Source of the DNA: Gammaproteobacteria bacterium
GTDB taxonomy: Bacteria; Pseudomonadota; Gammaproteobacteria; Pseudomonadales; Cellvibrionaceae
Direction: 5' to 3'
NCBI GenBank assembly: GCA_004172865.1
Contig: SEBV01000018.1
Location: 35,426 to 99,425, forward strand
Length of the DNA: 64,000 bases
A model generated the notes under the pieces. It did no database searches. It saw nothing but the letters and a program-made list of their open reading frames with translations, and was not told the origin of the DNA. A program made the position numbers and the translations under genes. This document shows positions 44,303 through 53,855 of this stretch, in pieces. Every line of letters begins with the position of its first letter. Within the stretch, counting starts at the first letter, position 1.

Positions 44303-44805
44303 AACGCTGTCAATATTTTCTCATCATAATCAGCCACCGCTAAGGTTAGTTGGAATTTTTCTGCCAGGCGATCAAGCTCATGTTGCTTAATCGTCAACTC
44401 ATCTAACGTGAGCACATTGTCGTCTAGATGCCACAACAACCGCGAACCGGCATAACTGTATTGCATCGCCAACATCGCGTTTCTATTACCGTCAAGCGCA
44501 GCAACTTCGAGCTTTCGCATTTTCCGGTTTATTTTATTCAACGCCTGCTTTAAATCCCAAACGTAAGTAACCTCACGCATAAAATCGTGCTGACGATATT
44601 TATTGAGTAGCCAGCCAATAGTGAATGCGCTAACTACCACGCCCAATAAGTTCCAATGAAAATGGCTGCCGCTTCCATCGGGGAAAATAGCAATCAGCGT
44701 TTGCGATAAAGCCAAACTACCCACTGCTAAACCAAGGGCACAGCCAATAAACACTATCTTTAGGTGCTTGCGATAACGCGCCTTATCAATATCAATGAGC
44801 TGCAT
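44299..44805 (-). CDS. DUF3087-family membrane protein
   Basis: The 168-aa protein from the ATG at 44805 starts [16 protein letters not shown], a DUF3087 hallmark. It has two membrane helices (about 18-40 and 50-70) and a C-terminal cytoplasmic domain with [41 protein letters not shown] helices. The family is widespread in marine and plant-associated gammaproteobacteria and has no known function. A TTG at 44820 is an alternative start. Confidence 0.82.
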   Translation of the reverse strand: MQLIDIDKARYRKHLKIVFIGCALGLAVGSLALSQTLIAIFPDGSGSHFHWNLLGVVVSAFTIGWLLNKYRQHDFMREVTYVWDLKQALNKINRKMRKLEVAALDGNRNAMLAMQYSYAGSRLLWHLDDNVLTLDELTIKQHELDRLAEKFQLTLAVADYDEKILTAF

Positions 44806-44875
44806 AAAATCCCGAACCAAGAATTTAAATTATAATGAATGCGCAAAACGCTTTTCTGCAAAGAGCTTAAACACA

Positions 44876-45166
44876 TTAGTCGCGGTAGATAGTTTCAATA
44901 AGGTGAAAACCAAATTGAGTTTTAATAGGGCCATGCACTACATGTATCGGCAGCTTAAAGACTACATTATCGAAGGCTTTAACCATTTGGCCTGGACTAA
45001 ACTCGCCAAGGTTTCCGCCTTTTTTAGCTGAGCTGCAAGTAGAGTGCTTTCTCGCCATAACACCAAAATCAGCACCTTTAGCGATAAGCTGCTTTATTTT
45101 TTCCGCTTCACTTGAAGTCTTAACTAATATATGCCGAGCTGATGCGGATTGTCTTTTTGAATTCAT
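44876..45166 (-). CDS. ppiC: Parvulin-type peptidyl-prolyl isomerase (PpiC-like)
   Basis: The 96-aa single-domain protein fits PpiC. It has the first catalytic strand SARHILVKTSSEAEKIKQLI, ADFGVMARKHSTCSSAKKGGNLGEF with the conserved SxxxxxxGGxLG pattern, and HGPIKTQFGFHLIE at the end. There is no signal peptide, so it is a cytoplasmic folding catalyst. Confidence 0.93.
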   Translation of the reverse strand: MNSKRQSASARHILVKTSSEAEKIKQLIAKGADFGVMARKHSTCSSAKKGGNLGEFSPGQMVKAFDNVVFKLPIHVVHGPIKTQFGFHLIETIYRD

Positions 45167-45467
45167 GATGGACTCTTGTGTACTCGTGTTGAAGATCGAG
45201 TTGAAGCTCAGCGTACTGTAGATTTAATAATTTTTTGCTTTAAGCACATAGTAGCATTCACTTGGCTAATATTATTGCGCGAATGGCGACAATTACATCA
45301 GCTCGTATTTGCTAGCAGTAACTACTCTTCGGAAAAGAATTTTATTTTTCGAATATAGTCACTATCATTTTACGACTTAATCTTCACAAAAAAAGTTTCA
45401 CTATAAACATTCTTAACCACTTATAAATGTATCATCAATTTCCGGTGATGGATTTTGTATTTATCTC
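45167..45467. other. Intergenic region (about 300 bp) between ppiC and mntH
   Basis: AT-rich; mntH ends at its right side and ppiC starts at its left. I found no gene, hairpin or convincing promoter; a 60-codon rightward frame has no support. Confidence 0.5.
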
Positions 45468-46796
45468 TCACGCATCAAACACAAATCTCACCAACAAATA
45501 AATATTGGCAACACTAATCAACGTAAATAAACACCATGTAATTAATTTAATAGGAGTGTTGTTAGCAAAATCACCCATTAGTTTTTTATCGCTAGTGAAA
45601 CGAATTAATGGCCAAATCGCGAAAGGCAATTGAAAACTTAGAACGACCTGGCTTGCGACCAGCAAAGTTCCAATACCGCTCTCACCTAATAAATAAACGC
45701 CGATAAATGCAGGAACTAGGGCGAGGGCACGTGTTATTAGCCGTCGTTGCCAACAGGGGATTTTGAGGTTCATAAAACCTTCAAGCAAAATTTGCCCGGC
45801 GATGGTGCCAGTGAGGGTGGAGCTTTGCCCGGAGGCAAGTAGGGCAAGGCCGAATAATATTGAAGCGAGTGCGCCGCCAACTAATGGATCGAGTAAATGA
45901 TAGGCGTCTTGTATTTCGCTGACGTCATTGTGGCCAGTCGAATGAAATGCGCTGGCAGCGAGTATGAGAATCGCGGCGTTAACGAGAAGTGCGAAGCTTA
46001 ATGAAATAACAGTATCCCACGTGGATAAAGTGATGACGCTTTTCAGTTGGGATTTATCGCGAGCGACGTGTCGTGTTTGCACGATGGATGAATGTAAATA
46101 CAAATTATGCGGCATCACTGTTGCGCCCAGAATACCAATCGCTAATAGCAACGCGTGAGAATCTTGCAAGCTTTGCGGCTTTGGCATTAAGCCTTTAGTG
46201 ACTGCGGCCCAGTCCGGTCCGACCATGATTAATTCCACCGCAAAACACAGACCGATGGTGGCAATTAAACCGAGAACAATTGCTTCTACCTGGCGGAATC
46301 CCTTTCCTTGCAAACCTAACACGATCAGCGTATCAAACGCGGTAATGGCGACACCGCTCAACAATGAAATTCCAAATAATAAATGCAACGCGAGTGCACT
46401 GCCGAGCACTTCAGCGAGGTCGCAGGCAATAATGGAAATTTCTGCCATGAGCCAGAGGGCTTTATTTTTTGCGGGGGAATAATGTTGTCGGCACGCTTGC
46501 GCCAAATCGAGTTGCGATACCAGCCCTAATCGTAGACTTAAGGTTTGTAGCAACATGGCTGATAAGCTTGAGAGTAAGACCACCCACAACAAGGCGTAAC
46601 CGTAACGCGAGCCCGCTTCAATATCGGTGGCCCAGTTGCCTGGGTCCATGTAGCCGACCGCGATAAGCAAACCGGGGCCCGCTGTTTTAAGAAGCCGCGT
46701 CCACAAAGGTGACGCGGAAGAAATTTGTACGCTGCCGCGTACTTCAGACGGACAAAAGGGTGCAGTGGCGGTGGTGGGGAGCCTAAAAAAAGTCAT
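45468..46796 (-). CDS. mntH: Nramp-family divalent metal transporter (MntH-like)
   Basis: This proton-coupled Mn2+/Fe2+ importer of the inner membrane has 442 aa and about 11 membrane helices. The metal-binding DPGN motif of TM1 is in GYMDPGNWATDIEAGSRYGYALLW, and the TM6 motif is ATVMPHNLYLHSS. SGQSSTLTGTIAGQILLEGF is also typical. It is monocistronic, and I could not see an MntR or Fur site upstream. Confidence 0.93.
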   Translation of the reverse strand: MTFFRLPTTATAPFCPSEVRGSVQISSASPLWTRLLKTAGPGLLIAVGYMDPGNWATDIEAGSRYGYALLWVVLLSSLSAMLLQTLSLRLGLVSQLDLAQACRQHYSPAKNKALWLMAEISIIACDLAEVLGSALALHLLFGISLLSGVAITAFDTLIVLGLQGKGFRQVEAIVLGLIATIGLCFAVELIMVGPDWAAVTKGLMPKPQSLQDSHALLLAIGILGATVMPHNLYLHSSIVQTRHVARDKSQLKSVITLSTWDTVISLSFALLVNAAILILAASAFHSTGHNDVSEIQDAYHLLDPLVGGALASILFGLALLASGQSSTLTGTIAGQILLEGFMNLKIPCWQRRLITRALALVPAFIGVYLLGESGIGTLLVASQVVLSFQLPFAIWPLIRFTSDKKLMGDFANNTPIKLITWCLFTLISVANIYLLVRFVFDA

Positions 46797-47071
46797 GGAA
46801 TATCAGCATGCGTCAAAGGAATTGTGATGACCCGAAGTGTAACCTACGCGATCATATGAATTAACTCTCTTATCGTTTTGTGTGAAATTGCGCGCTAGCA
46901 AATTAATTCACAGCGGCCTCACTTCACTGACAAACTTTCACCATCATCTCTATTGATTACTCAAGACTCGGAATCTATTAGTAATTGATACAGAAAATTT
47001 TTAACCGCTTTTTTAAATAACGATTTCTTAATTTTATGTGGGATAAGCGGCATTTAATATTCTTTATAAAT

Positions 47072-47698
47072 TCATCTGCCAATTGAAAGGTAACCAAATA
47101 CCGCGCGCTCTATATTATTCTGTAATGCCTCAGCATTGCTTTCAGCGCGTTGCCCTGCAATATCTGTTAAAGAGCGGATAATTTCCATAACGTCTTCAGC
47201 TGCAATGTTCGGATCAATAATGGGATTTTTATTATTTTTTGTGAAAAAACTAACAAGAGCCAAGCGAACAATTTTCCCACCTTCTGAATTAGATACGGAT
47301 TTCGCTAAACGAGTTTCTTCGTTATCCAACAATCTAGAAAGGCCAGGGCGTTTGAGCTGATAGTTAACGGCAACATTAATTAGTTCATGCATAGCTTGAG
47401 AGATATCGGAAACATCCAGGGCTGATAGTGCATCAACCACCAACTTTTTTTCTTCGCGATCAATGAGCGCAATAGTAACGGCATCTTTGCTGGGAAAATA
47501 TTGATACAGAGAACCAATACTTACGCCTGCTCGCTCTGCAATCCTGTTTGTCGTGTATTCCTCTATTCCTGCTGACTCCAAAATGTGAGCAGCACCTTCC
47601 AATATCACATCAACCGTATAGGCCGAACGCGACTGTTTCGGCGATTTCCGTGGCTTTAGCGGGCTTTCAGGTGCATCACCAGAATGCGAGTTGGTCAT
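47072..47698 (-). CDS. TetR-family transcriptional regulator
   Basis: The 208-aa regulator has a proline/basic N-tail (PLKPRKSPKQSRS), then the TetR HTH (GIEEYTTNRIAERAGVSIGSLYQYFPSKDAV, about 42-72) and a helical ligand domain. The sequence before the HTH matches TetR members of the TetR_C_17-like group. The ATG has a GGAAAGG site. It is divergent from the IMPase-like gene across 79 bp and may repress the IMPase-like/NAD-binding pair. Confidence 0.9.
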   Translation of the reverse strand: MTNSHSGDAPESPLKPRKSPKQSRSAYTVDVILEGAAHILESAGIEEYTTNRIAERAGVSIGSLYQYFPSKDAVTIALIDREEKKLVVDALSALDVSDISQAMHELINVAVNYQLKRPGLSRLLDNEETRLAKSVSNSEGGKIVRLALVSFFTKNNKNPIIDPNIAAEDVMEIIRSLTDIAGQRAESNAEALQNNIERAVFGYLSIGR

Positions 47699-47777
47699 TA
47701 CGCCTTTCCTCCATAAAATTTATCTACCGAAACAAACCTTGCCATGCAATTTTTAACTACAGGATTGGAGAGAAAAA

Positions 47778-48596
47778 ATGAGTGAACACTACAGTGCAAA
47801 TGACGATGTGCAGTTACTGGAAAATGTTAAAGCAATTCTCCAAAACCTAGGAGACTTAATGATTTCGCGCTTTAAGGATAAACCCCATCTTACCAATTTG
47901 GATGAAGTGATTACTGAAATTCATGCAAACGATAACGCGAGCCTCGGTATTTTACGTGATGGCCTACAACAGTTACGACCACATGCTGGTTGGGTAGAAG
48001 ATGAAAATGATGGTGGTACTTTACCGCCCGGCGAATGGTGGGTGGTAGACCCGGTGGAGGGCAACATCAATCACATTCACGGAATGGATGATTGGGGCAT
48101 AACTGTTACTCTCGTGCGCGACAATCAAGCCGTGCTCACCGCGGTTTACTTACCTATCTCCCGCAATACTTACAGCGCAATAAAAGGCAGAGGCGCCTAC
48201 CAAAACACAACGCGTTTATCGGTATCGAAAAAAAATAAATTGAATGCCGCTTTAGTGGGAACAGGACAAGCACGGCACGATGAAACTCTCGACACTTATC
48301 GCCTAATAAGCCAAAGCATTTTTGCGATGTTGCAAGACGCATTAGTGGTGCGCGCGTCCGTGCCCGCAACCTTACAACTCATTCATGTAGCGGCGGGTCG
48401 CACAGATGCATTTTGGCAACACAGTCAATTGCGTGTTGGCTTGCTCGCGGGCGCTCTTTTAGTAGAAGAAGCCGGTGGAATTATTACTGATATTCATGGC
48501 ATTCCGTGGAATTTGTCGAGCAAAGATTTTCTCGCATCAGCACCCGATATTCATGCTGCTGTAGTCGCAACTTTGTCGAACAGCGCTAAGCAATAA
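47778..48596 (+). CDS. Inositol-monophosphatase-family protein with altered metal site
   Basis: The 272-aa protein has the full IMPase fold pattern: WWVVDPVEGNINHIHG where active enzymes have DPIDGT-N, YLPISRNTYSAIKGRGAYQN, and LLVEEAGGIITDIHG. Two metal ligands differ: the second Asp of DPxDG is Glu94, and the Asp of the WDxAAG motif is Gly221 (LRVGLLAG). Activity on the usual Mg2+-dependent phosphate substrates is therefore doubtful. It heads a two-gene unit with a NAD(P)-binding protein (21-bp gap) divergent from tetR, with a GGAGAG site. Confidence 0.82.
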   Translation: MSEHYSANDDVQLLENVKAILQNLGDLMISRFKDKPHLTNLDEVITEIHANDNASLGILRDGLQQLRPHAGWVEDENDGGTLPPGEWWVVDPVEGNINHIHGMDDWGITVTLVRDNQAVLTAVYLPISRNTYSAIKGRGAYQNTTRLSVSKKNKLNAALVGTGQARHDETLDTYRLISQSIFAMLQDALVVRASVPATLQLIHVAAGRTDAFWQHSQLRVGLLAGALLVEEAGGIITDIHGIPWNLSSKDFLASAPDIHAAVVATLSNSAKQ

Positions 48597-48617
48597 TTTT
48601 TAAGCGGAGATAAAAAA

Positions 48618-49271
48618 ATGAAACCATTTGCGGTCATTGGTGCAAGTAGCGGTACTGGCTTGGCATTAGTAAAATTGTTAGAAAAAAATCGTCTTCCTGT
48701 ACGGGCCATTTCGCGCAAGCCACGGGCGGCGAGCGAATTTATTGAGCCCTTTGCTGCAGATGTAACTGACATAGAATCAATATCAAAAGCATTAACAGGT
48801 GATTTTTCTGCCGTATTTTTTACGGTGGATATTCACGGTTTTAATTCACGCGCAACTGTGCGCAAACTTATGTATCAAGGTTTTATAAATACCATTCAAG
48901 CTGCTGCTAAAAATAAAACACCACCTAAAATTGTTTTACTTTCGGTTATTGGTTCAGAAATATCATCCTGGGTTTGGTGGATACTTAACGCCATGAAACC
49001 TGGTATGCAGAAAAATATTATTGATCGCGAGAATGCGCTTAAAGAAAGTGGCCTTGCTTATGTAATATGCCGCGCACCAAAACTTAACGACGACATAAAA
49101 AATTTAACGCCCATTTCTGCCAGTTCGCCCAATCACAAACTCACTATGAATATGGGAATATCACGAGAAAATTTAGCGCGGGCATTATTAAAAGCAGCGA
49201 AAGCGGCGCCGGAAAATACCACATGGGATATTATTCCTGATAAAGACAAATCAACACTTGGTTGGCTTTAA
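48618..49271 (+). CDS. NAD(P)-binding atypical SDR (NmrA-like) protein
   Basis: The 217-aa Rossmann protein starts MKPFAVIGASSGTGLALVKLLEKNRLPVRAI, with the GASSGTG cofactor loop and a basic Arg suited to NADP. FFTVDIHGFNSR and VLLSVIGSEI follow, and a YVICRAP segment replaces the classical YxxxK helix. It is related to NAD(P)H-binding, NmrA-like proteins that act as redox sensors or isomerases. It is presumably cotranscribed with the IMPase-like gene. Confidence 0.85.
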   Translation: MKPFAVIGASSGTGLALVKLLEKNRLPVRAISRKPRAASEFIEPFAADVTDIESISKALTGDFSAVFFTVDIHGFNSRATVRKLMYQGFINTIQAAAKNKTPPKIVLLSVIGSEISSWVWWILNAMKPGMQKNIIDRENALKESGLAYVICRAPKLNDDIKNLTPISASSPNHKLTMNMGISRENLARALLKAAKAAPENTTWDIIPDKDKSTLGWL

Positions 49272-49334
49272 TTATCGGAACAATCAGTAAGCAAAGTAGA
49301 TTAATTTTATTTGAAATAAAACAGGAGACTTATT

Positions 49335-49365
49335 ATACCTGCCTGAAAAAAAATCAGGCAGGTAT
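49335..49365. terminator. Long hairpin between NAD-binding gene and glmS
   Basis: A perfect 12-bp stem (ATACCTGCCTGA / TCAGGCAGGTAT) encloses seven A. It lacks a proper T-run on either strand, so its role as a terminator for the convergent genes is likely but not certain. Confidence 0.6.
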
Positions 49366-49372
49366 GTTTAGT

Positions 49373-51205
49373 TTATTCAACCGTTACCGATTTTGCTAAA
49401 TTTCTCGGTTGATCTACATCCGTGCCTTTGATAATCGCCACGTAATAACTCAACAACTGCAGCGGCAATGTGTAAAGAATTGGTGCGAGCCACGGGTGAA
49501 TATGCGGTACGTTGATGACACGCATGGTTGCATCGGACTCGAAGTGTGCGTCCACATCAGCGAACACATAAAGGATGCCGCCGCGTGCGCGAACTTCTTC
49601 AACGTTGGATTGTAATTTTTCCAGCAAATCATTATTGGGTGCAACTACGATGATTGGCATTTCTGCGTCGATCAATGCGAGTGGGCCGTGTTTTAATTCA
49701 CCAGCCGCATAAGCTTCGGCGTGAATGTAAGAAATTTCTTTTAACTTTAACGCGCCTTCCATTGCAATTGGGTATTGGTCGCCGCGGCCTAAAAATAATG
49801 CGTGGTGTTTGTCTGCAAATTCTTCGGCGAGCGCTTCGATTCCTTCAGCTAATTTTAAAGCTTCTTCTAATTTTACGGGCAGATGTCTTAGTGCTTCGAC
49901 CATTTCTTTTTGATCAGCAGCAGAGAGGCCGTTGTATTTTCCGATGGCTAATACCAACATCGCCAAGCCAACTAATTGCGTGGTAAACGCTTTGGTAGAC
50001 GCTACGCCAATTTCTGCACCGGCGCGTGTCATGAATGCGAGATCTGATTCGCGCACGAGTGATGAACCGGCAACGTTACAAATAGAAAGACTGCTTAAAT
50101 AACCGAGTTCTTTTGCTAAACGCAATGCTGCAAGTGTATCTGCCGTTTCGCCAGATTGGCTGATGGTAACGACCATGCTGTTCGGTTGTACGAATGACTT
50201 TCTGTAGCGAAATTCGCTGGCGATTTCTACGTTGCACGAAATTCCTGCGAGTGATTCCAACCAATAACGCGCAACCATTGCGGAGTGATAACTGGTTCCG
50301 CAGGCAACGATTTGAATGTGTTTTACTTTTTTAAATAATTCCGCTGCGCCGTTACCAAAAGTTTCGTCGAGAACCGAATCATTACTCAAACGGCCTTCGA
50401 GTGTATTTAAAACGGCGTTCGGTTGTTCATAAATTTCTTTGAGCATAAAGTGACGATATTGGCCTTTATCACCCGCGTCATAACTTGCGGTTGACTCGTG
50501 AACTTCACGCTCAACATTAACGCCATCTTTATCGAAAACTCTAACGCTAGTGCGCGTAATTTCTGCAACGTCGCCTTCTTCCAAAAACATAAAGCGGCGC
50601 GTTACGGGCAAGAGTGCAAGTTGATCCGACGCAATAAAATTTTCGCCGATACCAAGACCAATCACGAGCGGGCTTCCTGAGCGCGCCACAATTAAACGCG
50701 TTGGATCATTGCGGTCCATTAATACAGTGCCGTAAGCGCCGCGCAATTGTTTAACGGCAGCTTGCACAGCAACTAATAATGTCGATGAATTTAAAAATTC
50801 TTTATGCACGAGATGCGCAATAACTTCGGTGTCGGTATCCGAGGTAAATACATAACCTTCGGATTGCAATTGCGTGCGCAGCGGCCCGTGATTTTCAATA
50901 ATGCCGTTGTGCACTACGCACATGCGTTCACTCGAAACGTGTGGATGCGCGTTGCGTTCACTCGGTTCGCCGTGTGTGGCCCAACGTGTGTGTGCGATGC
51001 CGGTGCCGCCTGGAGTTGGACTGTCTTTTACCGCGTCGGATAATTCTTTTACTTTTCCTAAACGACGTACGCGTTGTAAATCGCCACCGTTACTAACGAC
51101 AGCAACGCCGGCAGAATCGTAGCCGCGATATTCCAAACGACGCAGGCCTTCCACTAAAATTTCTACTACATCACGCTGTGCAACTGCACCGACGATTCCA
51201 CACAT
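49373..51205 (-). CDS. glmS: Glutamine-fructose-6-phosphate aminotransferase (isomerizing) GlmS
   Basis: GlmS makes glucosamine-6-phosphate from fructose-6-phosphate and glutamine, the entry step to UDP-GlcNAc. The 610-aa protein starts MCGIVGAV, with the N-terminal nucleophile Cys2 of the glutaminase domain ([22 protein letters not shown] region). Two SIS sugar-isomerase domains follow ([49 protein letters not shown]) and the C-terminus is NLAKSVTVE. The upstream gene is a DeoR regulator. A CTTTCGTTAG element just before its start resembles part of that regulator's probable operator. Confidence 0.97.
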   Translation of the reverse strand: MCGIVGAVAQRDVVEILVEGLRRLEYRGYDSAGVAVVSNGGDLQRVRRLGKVKELSDAVKDSPTPGGTGIAHTRWATHGEPSERNAHPHVSSERMCVVHNGIIENHGPLRTQLQSEGYVFTSDTDTEVIAHLVHKEFLNSSTLLVAVQAAVKQLRGAYGTVLMDRNDPTRLIVARSGSPLVIGLGIGENFIASDQLALLPVTRRFMFLEEGDVAEITRTSVRVFDKDGVNVEREVHESTASYDAGDKGQYRHFMLKEIYEQPNAVLNTLEGRLSNDSVLDETFGNGAAELFKKVKHIQIVACGTSYHSAMVARYWLESLAGISCNVEIASEFRYRKSFVQPNSMVVTISQSGETADTLAALRLAKELGYLSSLSICNVAGSSLVRESDLAFMTRAGAEIGVASTKAFTTQLVGLAMLVLAIGKYNGLSAADQKEMVEALRHLPVKLEEALKLAEGIEALAEEFADKHHALFLGRGDQYPIAMEGALKLKEISYIHAEAYAAGELKHGPLALIDAEMPIIVVAPNNDLLEKLQSNVEEVRARGGILYVFADVDAHFESDATMRVINVPHIHPWLAPILYTLPLQLLSYYVAIIKGTDVDQPRNLAKSVTVE

Positions 51206-51241
51206 AACTTTTTCCTTTCGTTAGAAAAATAAATTTAATTT

Positions 51242-52009
51242 TTAAAGCGCGCAAATAACTTGCACGCCTTGCTGTTCAATAGTGATTTTGTCTTCGCTGC
51301 TAATGCGGTTATCTGTTACCAACACTTTTACGGAAGACCAGGGCAATTCCAAATTGTGAATTTTGCGGCCGATTTTGTCGGACTCGGCCATCACAATGAC
51401 TTCGCGCGCAACTTCAGCCATCACGCGGCTCAAGCTGTAGAGTTCATTAAAGGTAGTCGTGCCGCGCGCTAAATCCAGTCCGTCGGCACCGATAAAAAAT
51501 TGGTCGAAGTTGTAAGAGCGCAGAATCTGTTCGGCAAGCTGACCTTGGAAGCCTTCAGATTTTGGATCCCAGGTTCCGCCCGTCATCAAAATAGTGGGTT
51601 CATTTTCCAGCTCGCGCAGTGCATTGGCGATGCTGAGGGAATTGGTCATCACCACCAATCCCTGCTTATGAGATAACTCCGGCAAGAGCGCGGCGGTGGT
51701 GGAACTGCCGCTGTCGAGAATAATGCGGTTGTGATCGCGAATAAGTGCCGCAGCCGCTTTGGCGATAGATTGCTTTTGAATCGAAACTTGTTCGGCAGTG
51801 GGGTCGGTGATCAATTCCTGCGGAACCAAAACCGCGCCGCCGTACCGACGCAACAATAACCCGTTGCTCTCTAGCGCAGCTAAATCCTTACGAACCGTAA
51901 CTTCTGAGGTGGCAAAGTGCGCCGCCAAATGCTCAACGCTCACTTCTCCGCTCGCGTTGAGCAGGTCGATAATGGCGCGACGGCGTTGTTGGGTATTACG
52001 TTTAGTCAT
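51242..52009 (-). CDS. DeoR/GlpR-family regulator, probable amino-sugar regulator
   Basis: From the ATG at 52009 the 255-aa product has the N-terminal DeoR HTH (TQQRRRAIIDLLNASGEVSVEHLAAHFATSEVTVRKDLAAL-type) and the C-terminal sugar-phosphate-sensing domain with SIANALRELENEPTILMTGG, GADGLDLARGTTTF and DSGSSTTAALL. A TTG at 52051 would add 14 residues and was rejected. It sits between glmU and glmS with glmS directly downstream, so it probably adjusts GlmS supply in response to a sugar phosphate; the effector is inferred. Confidence 0.9.
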   Translation of the reverse strand: MTKRNTQQRRRAIIDLLNASGEVSVEHLAAHFATSEVTVRKDLAALESNGLLLRRYGGAVLVPQELITDPTAEQVSIQKQSIAKAAAALIRDHNRIILDSGSSTTAALLPELSHKQGLVVMTNSLSIANALRELENEPTILMTGGTWDPKSEGFQGQLAEQILRSYNFDQFFIGADGLDLARGTTTFNELYSLSRVMAEVAREVIVMAESDKIGRKIHNLELPWSSVKVLVTDNRISSEDKITIEQQGVQVICAL

Positions 52010-52023
52010 TTGAAATATCTTAA

Positions 52024-52038
52024 GTTTCGAAACGAAAG
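52024..52038. promoter_or_regulatory. Possible DeoR-type operator (TTTCG repeats)
   Basis: The palindrome GTTTCGAAAC (52024-52033), extended by GAAAG, lies 15 bases upstream of the deoR ATG. DeoR-family operators often contain repeated TTTCG/CGAAA units. CTTTCGTTAG near 51215 upstream of glmS and a TTTCG at about 52077 could be further sites. Confidence 0.45.
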
Positions 52039-52093
52039 ATATTGTAGTCAATCGGAAGATTTAAGCAAGAAAATTTGTTTCGATTTTGATCAA

Positions 52094-52762
52094 CTAGTTA
52101 AGCGTTAAATTGGCCTCACCCGTTAACACGCTTGCTTTGGTGTGACAGCTTCCGGCGCCTTTGGTCCAATCTAGTTTGGCGCCTATTAGCAATGAACGTT
52201 CGCCCTCGATGGTCTCACCGTTTATGGTCGTCAATCTTACATCGCCGACTTTGGAACTGAGTGATGCTGACGCGAGCTGGTTTTCTTTGAGCGTAATATT
52301 GATTTCTCCGGCGTTGAGATCTGCAATCAGGCAAGCGCTCGTTCCGCTAATGTTGAGTGCACCCGCACTCAAACTGACCTCCAGTTTTTTATCCTCTGGC
52401 ACACTGACTTTTACTTTGATGCTTATGTTGTTGTAATTGCTAATTCCGGTAGGTGCTAATGCGAACTCAGCGATGCTGCCGATTTGTTTATTCCAATCCA
52501 GCTGCTGGAGTAATTTGTAGCAAGCTTGCCGATCTTTATGCTGACAAGTCGCCGTTGCTTCTGCTGTAAGGGTGTTGCCAGTCGTGCCGATAATTTCTAC
52601 ATCGCCAGCGGGAACGCTTAACTTGATAAGCTCGGCCTTGGCAACGTCTTGCTGGATGGCGATCTGTTTTTCGCCATCTTTGGCAAATGCAGCGAGGGAA
52701 CTGAACGCTATTGCAACCACGAGTAAGCGGCAGAGGAGTTTTTTATCAATAATGCCAGGCAT
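52094..52762 (-). CDS. Exported DUF4097-like (beta-helical) protein
   Basis: The 222-aa product has a signal peptide (about 1-27, LLCRLLVVAIAFSSLAAFA). The rest is repeating beta-strand sequence (KLSVPAGDVEIIGTTGNTLTAEA, LEVSLSAGALNISGTSACLIADLNAGEINITL, SSKVGDVRLTT) typical of the DUF4097/putative-adhesin repeat. Four Cys outside the signal peptide may form disulfides. The function is unknown. It lies upstream of deoR on the same strand and divergent from the metallo-beta-lactamase gene. Confidence 0.75.
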   Translation of the reverse strand: MPGIIDKKLLCRLLVVAIAFSSLAAFAKDGEKQIAIQQDVAKAELIKLSVPAGDVEIIGTTGNTLTAEATATCQHKDRQACYKLLQQLDWNKQIGSIAEFALAPTGISNYNNISIKVKVSVPEDKKLEVSLSAGALNISGTSACLIADLNAGEINITLKENQLASASLSSKVGDVRLTTINGETIEGERSLLIGAKLDWTKGAGSCHTKASVLTGEANLTLN

Positions 52763-52940
52763 AGAGTTCGTCCATTGAGGTTAAGTTGCAAGCGCTAATG
52801 AGCTTGAGTTACCTATCTAGACGTAGATTTTCCTGCTTTTGGATTCTCTTACTTGAAAATTTATTGCTGGTGGTAATTGGAGTTAGGTCGGATTAGAGTG
52901 CGCTCAAACCATATTTCGCGAGATAAATGAAGGAGATCCT

Positions 52941-53789
52941 ATGAGAACTTTAAGCCTTTTGGCTGGGCTATTTTTCGCCGCTTCTGCAGTCGCCGACGAA
53001 GCCAGTTGGAGTGCGCCGCATGCGCCTTATCAAATTACCGACAATATTTACAACGTGGGTACGGCAGGCATTAGCGTGTACCTCATCACCACACCTAAAG
53101 GTCATATCCTTCTGGACGGCGCAACCCAAGCGGGTGCGGCTATTGTGGAAACCAATATCCAACGTCTGGGTTTTAAGCTTAAGGATATTAAATATCTCAT
53201 TGAAAACCACGCCCATTCAGATCACGTTGGGGGACTCGCTCAACTCAAGAAAGATACGGGGGCGACATTCATTGCCAGTAAGGCTGATCGCTACGGATTG
53301 GAACACGGCATTCTTGATAGCGACGCTAATTGGACGGATACATTTACGCCAATAAAAGTCGATAAAACCATTGATGACGGCAAAGAGCTTATCTTGGGTG
53401 GAGTGCATTTGCAGGCAATCATTACACCCGGCCACACCAAAGGTTGTACCAGTTGGTTAACCGAATCCCAAGACAAGGGAGTTTTAAGGCGAGTGATTTT
53501 TGTATGTAGTCTCACGACAGCGGGCAATAGTCTTAGTCTTGTCGGCAACAAACTTTACCCTTCGATAGCGACAGACTTCCGGAATAGCTTTGCCCGTCTT
53601 AAACAGGTGAAAGCCGATGTTGTGCTTTCCGGTCACCCGGAAGCGACCAATCTGGAACAAAAATATCTCGCTCAGGTGAACGGCAAGAAAGATGCGTTTG
53701 TGAATCCAGATGAGTTATTAAATCTGGTCACAAAAGCCGAGGAAAAATTCGAAGAAGAGTTGAAACAGCAGCAGGAATCCAAGCCTTAA
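52941..53789 (+). CDS. Subclass B3-like metallo-beta-lactamase
   Basis: The 282-aa exported protein has a signal peptide (about 1-18) and a metallo-beta-lactamase fold. The zinc ligands are H90, H92, D94 and H95 (NHAHSDHVGG), H165 (TPGHTKGCTSW) and H232 (SGHPEAT). The TPGHT-G-TSW and SGHPE blocks, and absence of the subclass B1/B2 Cys ligand, place it with subclass B3, which hydrolyses carbapenems and other beta-lactams in the periplasm. Related MBL-fold enzymes without lactamase activity exist, so activity needs testing. The C-terminus is an unusual Lys/Glu/Gln-rich helix (about 255-282). Confidence 0.85.
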   Translation: MRTLSLLAGLFFAASAVADEASWSAPHAPYQITDNIYNVGTAGISVYLITTPKGHILLDGATQAGAAIVETNIQRLGFKLKDIKYLIENHAHSDHVGGLAQLKKDTGATFIASKADRYGLEHGILDSDANWTDTFTPIKVDKTIDDGKELILGGVHLQAIITPGHTKGCTSWLTESQDKGVLRRVIFVCSLTTAGNSLSLVGNKLYPSIATDFRNSFARLKQVKADVVLSGHPEATNLEQKYLAQVNGKKDAFVNPDELLNLVTKAEEKFEEELKQQQESKP

Positions 53790-53808
53790 ACACAGTTTTT
53801 AACATAGC

Positions 53809-53850
53809 TTCAATACCCAACAGATTTCCTTGTTCCGGTTGGGTATTGAA
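53809..53850. terminator. Convergent-gene hairpin after the metallo-beta-lactamase
   Basis: TTCAATACCCAAC and GTTGGGTATTGAA form a perfect 13-bp stem with a 16-nt loop between the convergent MBL and XRE-2TM genes. No T-run follows, so termination strength is uncertain. Confidence 0.6.
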
Positions 53851-53855
53851 TATCA

